Part shown: positions 60,364 through 64,000 of the stretch, one piece after another | How the letters are laid out: each line of letters begins with the position of its first letter | How positions within the stretch are numbered: the stretch's first letter is position 1 | DNA from: Rhynchonema sp. JSB1_4 | Lineage: Eukaryota > Nematoda > Chromadorea > Monhysterida > Xyalidae | Length of the DNA: 64,000 nt | Assembly (NCBI GenBank): GCA_030248065.1 | Contig: JASAMV010002329.1 | Location: 57,570-121,569 of the forward strand | Reading direction: 5' to 3' | The notes under the pieces: generated by a model | The model's input: only the letters and a program-made list of their open reading frames with translations | The model's database searches: none | What the model was told of the DNA's origin: nothing | Position numbers and translations under genes: made by a program

Positions 60364-61279
60364 TGTAGTTCTTCATGTGTTGTGTGCCCACATTGTACAC
60401 GCTGGAGCTTTGTGGTGGATCCACCTTTTGGTCGAGGAAGGGGTCAAGTTCAAAAAGTCACTTTTGTCTAGTGCTGGTTTCAATTTTGAAGTCATTTTAT
60501 GTACATAGCGCTTACTTGAAATTTGGAGCTTTTCCCACCAAACTGTACAAAATGCGACAGAGAAATTTGGGCAGTTTTCAGGCGCGCGCGCTACCGCCAA
60601 ATTTCTCAAACAATGGGTGTATACGGCGCAAGAAGCGCGCGATTTTTGGACTTTTGAAGTAATCAGAGTGAACATCCTGCAATTTAGGGGCCTTTTTCCC
60701 TTCTTCCTTCCAATTTGACCAAAGTGGGCGCCATGGCCTCTGTGGTCCCCTGGATCCGCCCTTGCTGGAGCTGCTCAAATGAAACTTCAGGTGGTTACTG
60801 GAGAAGTGAAAAAGTGTTTTCGATACAAAAATTTATTCAAAAGTGCGATAAACTGGTCCTAATGTGGTATGTACGTGACGTCACTACATCTGGCTCATGG
60901 ACATCACAGCATCTACGAACAGTCGCACGCTCACAGGTTGACAGACTTTTTTGGCCGAAAATCAAATTCAAAAAATGCGAGTCAGATCCAACCACACGGG
61001 CGGTCATATACCTACCGTTTTGCACACACATCACGTGCTCTGAGAAACGCCCATGGCGCATCAGACACGACGTGGGTATACTTTCATACATACAGATAGC
61101 AGGTCCTTTGTACTACACTTCTTGCAACAGGTGCTTGGCCTACAAGGAGGTAATATTTCAGTTTTGAGAGACACTGTTAGTCTGAGCCCACCCGCTTAAT
61201 CTTTTGATTAATCGACCATACATTGGCTGGTCAATGAAATACGTGATCACAACAGACACTGAGTACTCGCTACGAATAT

Positions 61280-61664
61280 GTACTGGAGTTTTCCGGCCAG
61301 AGCCCCAGGGCTCTACGCGAAAAAAGCGCGAAAATCCGACTTTGTCAAGAATGTTTTTCCCAAATGGAGTCTCTGTGATGAAGTTTTTAATTCATGTTAT
61401 TGTTTGTCAAGACCATCAATGTGTCAGTAATGTAAGCATGTTTACAAAACAACCAGAAAGCAAATTTCAGGCGGCGCTGCTTCGGTGGTGAAGGAACAGC
61501 CAAGTTGTTCAGAAAAGAGCCATTTTTGGAAGAACGTTCGGCACCAAAGGACCCAAATGTGAATTCCAAAACAAAGCCCCTGGGACCCTATTTGGTAAAT
61601 AAGCCGAATTGAGCACCATGGGGCACTGTTCGAGGTGGCGCTGTAGCCGGAAAACTCTGGTACC
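61280..61664. repeat. Possible TIR element, GTACTGGAGTTTTCCGGC
   Basis: GTACTGGAGTTTTCCGGC at the left and GCCGGAAAACTCTGGTAC at the right are inverted with one or two mismatches over 18 bp. The arms do not extend and no duplication is clear, so support is thin. Confidence 0.35.
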
Positions 61665-64000
61665 TGTACTAGCCTCGTAAACGAGCATCAGGCACGTTCA
61701 GATGGCTCATCTTACGCTCCGTGTCATTTGTCTGGCCTTTGGGTTCCTCCACTTTACATGGAACATCATATTACAACGACCATGACCATGACAAAATAAG
61801 CATATTATTGGCAGATTAGATGCTGCACGTTTAATTCATGCCGTCTTGCAGCGAACGAGAAGGCATCAGGCGGCTAGCAATTTATGAAAGTGACAGAAAA
61901 TGTACGTACGGGCGCCAGCCGGTCAAATGCAAAGTTTTCAGACAGCCGAGAGTGTCTGGCTATCAGTTGATGCCACAAGCTGACGTCCGTCACGAACACC
62001 CACCTGTGCCCACACATTCAGCTCTGGCGCCGGTCGATTTCCTGTTATTTCCTATTTTGTTACCGCCTTGTGTCCCGCGGGTTTAACCAACCGTCCCACA
62101 ATGACAGTGCATGTGTTTTTGTTTTTTTTCAAACGCGTGGGCCACGTGCGTATGCATGTTTATAATTATTTTTTGGACATGTTTGTATTGGATTTTCCGT
62201 TTAGAGCACTTTCCGGCATACCAATAATAGCTTGAAGGCCACCAGTGCTGTTGCCAGCATCTAGTGCTATTTTTGTGCAACTACAGTTTGCAACTACTAT
62301 TTTTGTATAGTAAGATACGGTAGATTATTATGTTACTGCGTTCACTTGTTGCTTCCATCAAGCGTACGGACTCATTGGTTACAATCAATCCCAATCGTTC
62401 AATCCCAAACAATGAGTTATTTTCACCTCCTGCAGTAGGTGCAATAGCAAAGCCGGAGGGCCTATTCCGAAAAGCGTGAAATTCCAACTTTTTTGTCGAG
62501 AATGTTTTCCTGAAAGAAAAGACGATAAATAAAAAGTTTTATGCCGTTATACATCAACGGTATGTGCTCCAACTCGTGATGCGTTCCAGCTTTTTTGTAT
62601 ATTCAATACTAACCTTGATGCGATTCGGTGGAGAAAAACAAATTGAACGATATAATTTCTGTCTGAAACGTAGCTTTGGGCGGGTAAGATCATCGTGTGT
62701 GAAAGAAAAGTTTTCTCCTGCATTGAATATTTGACAAACCATTTTTCGACGTTTCAGATGGGCGTGCCGATTAGTCAGACCTTGTTGTCCCGAAAAAACC
62801 AAACAGATCCAAAAGCAACAATACTCTGCTTTTACATACAAGTATTCAGTCGCTGATGGTCGCGTCCGACTTCTGTGGCTCGTCATAATAGTCGTAAACC
62901 CGTGATGGCGCTGCTAAAACATGCAATGCATGTGGTACGTGTAAGTTGTTGGATAATTTTTATCGAAAATTTAAACGTTTTCTGTTATTTTAGGGTTAAA
63001 ACCTACTGTAGGTTTAGGTGATTTTAAAGGTGTCTTTTTGTTTTTTCATGACTATTTGAAAGCCATAATTTTTCTTCGGTCTGGTCGATTTGAAACTGCT
63101 TTGTGACCACAATGGCCATTCGAACTCATTCGCCCCGTCACACTTGAATATCAGGCTCCGCCAAGTTTTTGACTAAACTCCAACATTGTTGAGAAGTGTG
63201 ATTTTTCGCGCTGATTTTGTGTCTTGGCGAAAAAACATGCGTGCAATTCTGGAACAAATAACATTGCAGCGAGAAGATTTGCGGCTACCTTGTGCCGCTG
63301 GCAGCAGGCTGCTGCTCGTGCAAGAGGGGACGAGGTGGTCCTCGGAAGGAACACGTACGGTCTCCAAAAGCTCTACGCCAGACAACAGAGTTTACCTTTT
63401 CAGAATGTTCGGAGGTTGTCAAGGCACCATCCGTTACCCGACAACTTCCCGTCTTTTTCCCAAGACATAAAGGGATTTTCCGCCAGAAACTTCGTGCACC
63501 CTGATATTCAGGTGCCGCTGCATTAAGCCATTATGGTCGCAATATGCAGTTTAAATTTTCACAATCCACTTCTCTCGAGTAATATGAATAGCGAAAACGA
63601 TATCTTCAACCATGTGGCTGACGACTGAACCATGAGTGAACCCAGATAACCCACATTCCTTATTAACAGCGTAGTATTTTGAAAACGTGACAGCGTGGGT
63701 CCCACCCTCAGGAAAAATGTCCTTCGACCCCATAGTCATACCAACGGGCGAACCTCACTGGCAACGTGCGTTAAGCCGTAATCTGCGGTTAGAGACTCAA
63801 CTTGTTACGATGTTTATGATATAATATGAACGACGTCATACTAGGAAGTTCTATGTGGTTTACAACTAAGACAACAAGCGTGATTCTACGTGTTTGCTTC
63901 GGCAAGAAGACGTTCAAGTGTTAAGATCAAGACATGTCAATATGTTCAGATAGTATCATTACGCGCTAGCGAATCAGGTTACAAAATCTCATCTTGCTCG

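Larger units (their letters stand above)
57105..64000. other. Repeat-rich stretch, no supported protein gene
   Basis: Besides the MITEs listed below I see no coding exons with domains. ORFs at 57,725-58,111, 59,535-59,759 and 63,224-63,526 have no recognised family, signal peptide or splice partner. Confidence 0.4.

Noticed and set aside
63224..63526. 100-codon plus-strand ORF with overlapping frames
   Set aside because: Three overlapping frames of similar length, none with a known domain; probably chance.

Overview
This is eukaryotic, metazoan DNA. The genes are split by many short GT-AG introns, with acceptors usually of the form TTTCAG. They encode animal proteins: an L-type (Cav1) voltage-gated calcium channel, a TIKI-type Wnt-cleaving metalloprotease, and secreted multidomain TIL/Kunitz protease-inhibitor proteins. 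Intergenic and intronic DNA is packed with short terminal-inverted-repeat (TIR) DNA transposons. I would call it an invertebrate, plausibly an ecdysozoan, but I cannot name the taxon from the sequence alone.

Layout. 1-2.2 kb: repeats. 2.2-20.6 kb: four tandem minus-strand genes (2177-4162, 6274-9553, 12247-18488, 19430-20645). Each has a short signal-peptide exon followed by one exon per domain, with phase-1 junctions: TIL-like domains in all four, plus a Kunitz domain at the end of the first and last. Between and inside them lie hAT, PIF/Harbinger-like, TA-duplicating and TTAA-duplicating elements, several nested, and a LINE relic. 21.8-34.8 kb: the Cav1 channel gene (minus), about 30 exons, with two transposons in introns. 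38.5-39.2 kb: a small two-exon secreted Cys-rich protein (plus). 44.3-50.3 kb: TIKI (plus, about 10 exons). 50.9-51.7 kb: a small four-exon type I membrane protein (plus). 51.7-64 kb: almost only transposons and repeats, plus one tRNA-like gene on the minus strand. 34.8-38.5 and 39.2-44.3 kb hold no gene I can support.

How it fits together. The inhibitor cluster looks like a recent tandem expansion by exon and gene duplication; two members share nearly identical first domains. Most of its TIL units have 8 rather than the usual 10 cysteines. The other genes are unrelated neighbours and I see no operon-like logic.

The most striking sequence events are transposon insertions at sensitive places. 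A PIF/Harbinger element sits 3 bp from the splice acceptor of a Cav1 exon. A 1.08 kb foldback element with TTAA duplications splits what appears to be the last coding exon of the largest inhibitor gene and brings an in-frame stop. There is also a three-deep nest of transposons with all target-site duplications readable, and a pair of elements with GGCC ends and 7-bp duplications that I cannot place in a known superfamily. All exon boundaries are read by eye from splice consensus and reading frame.
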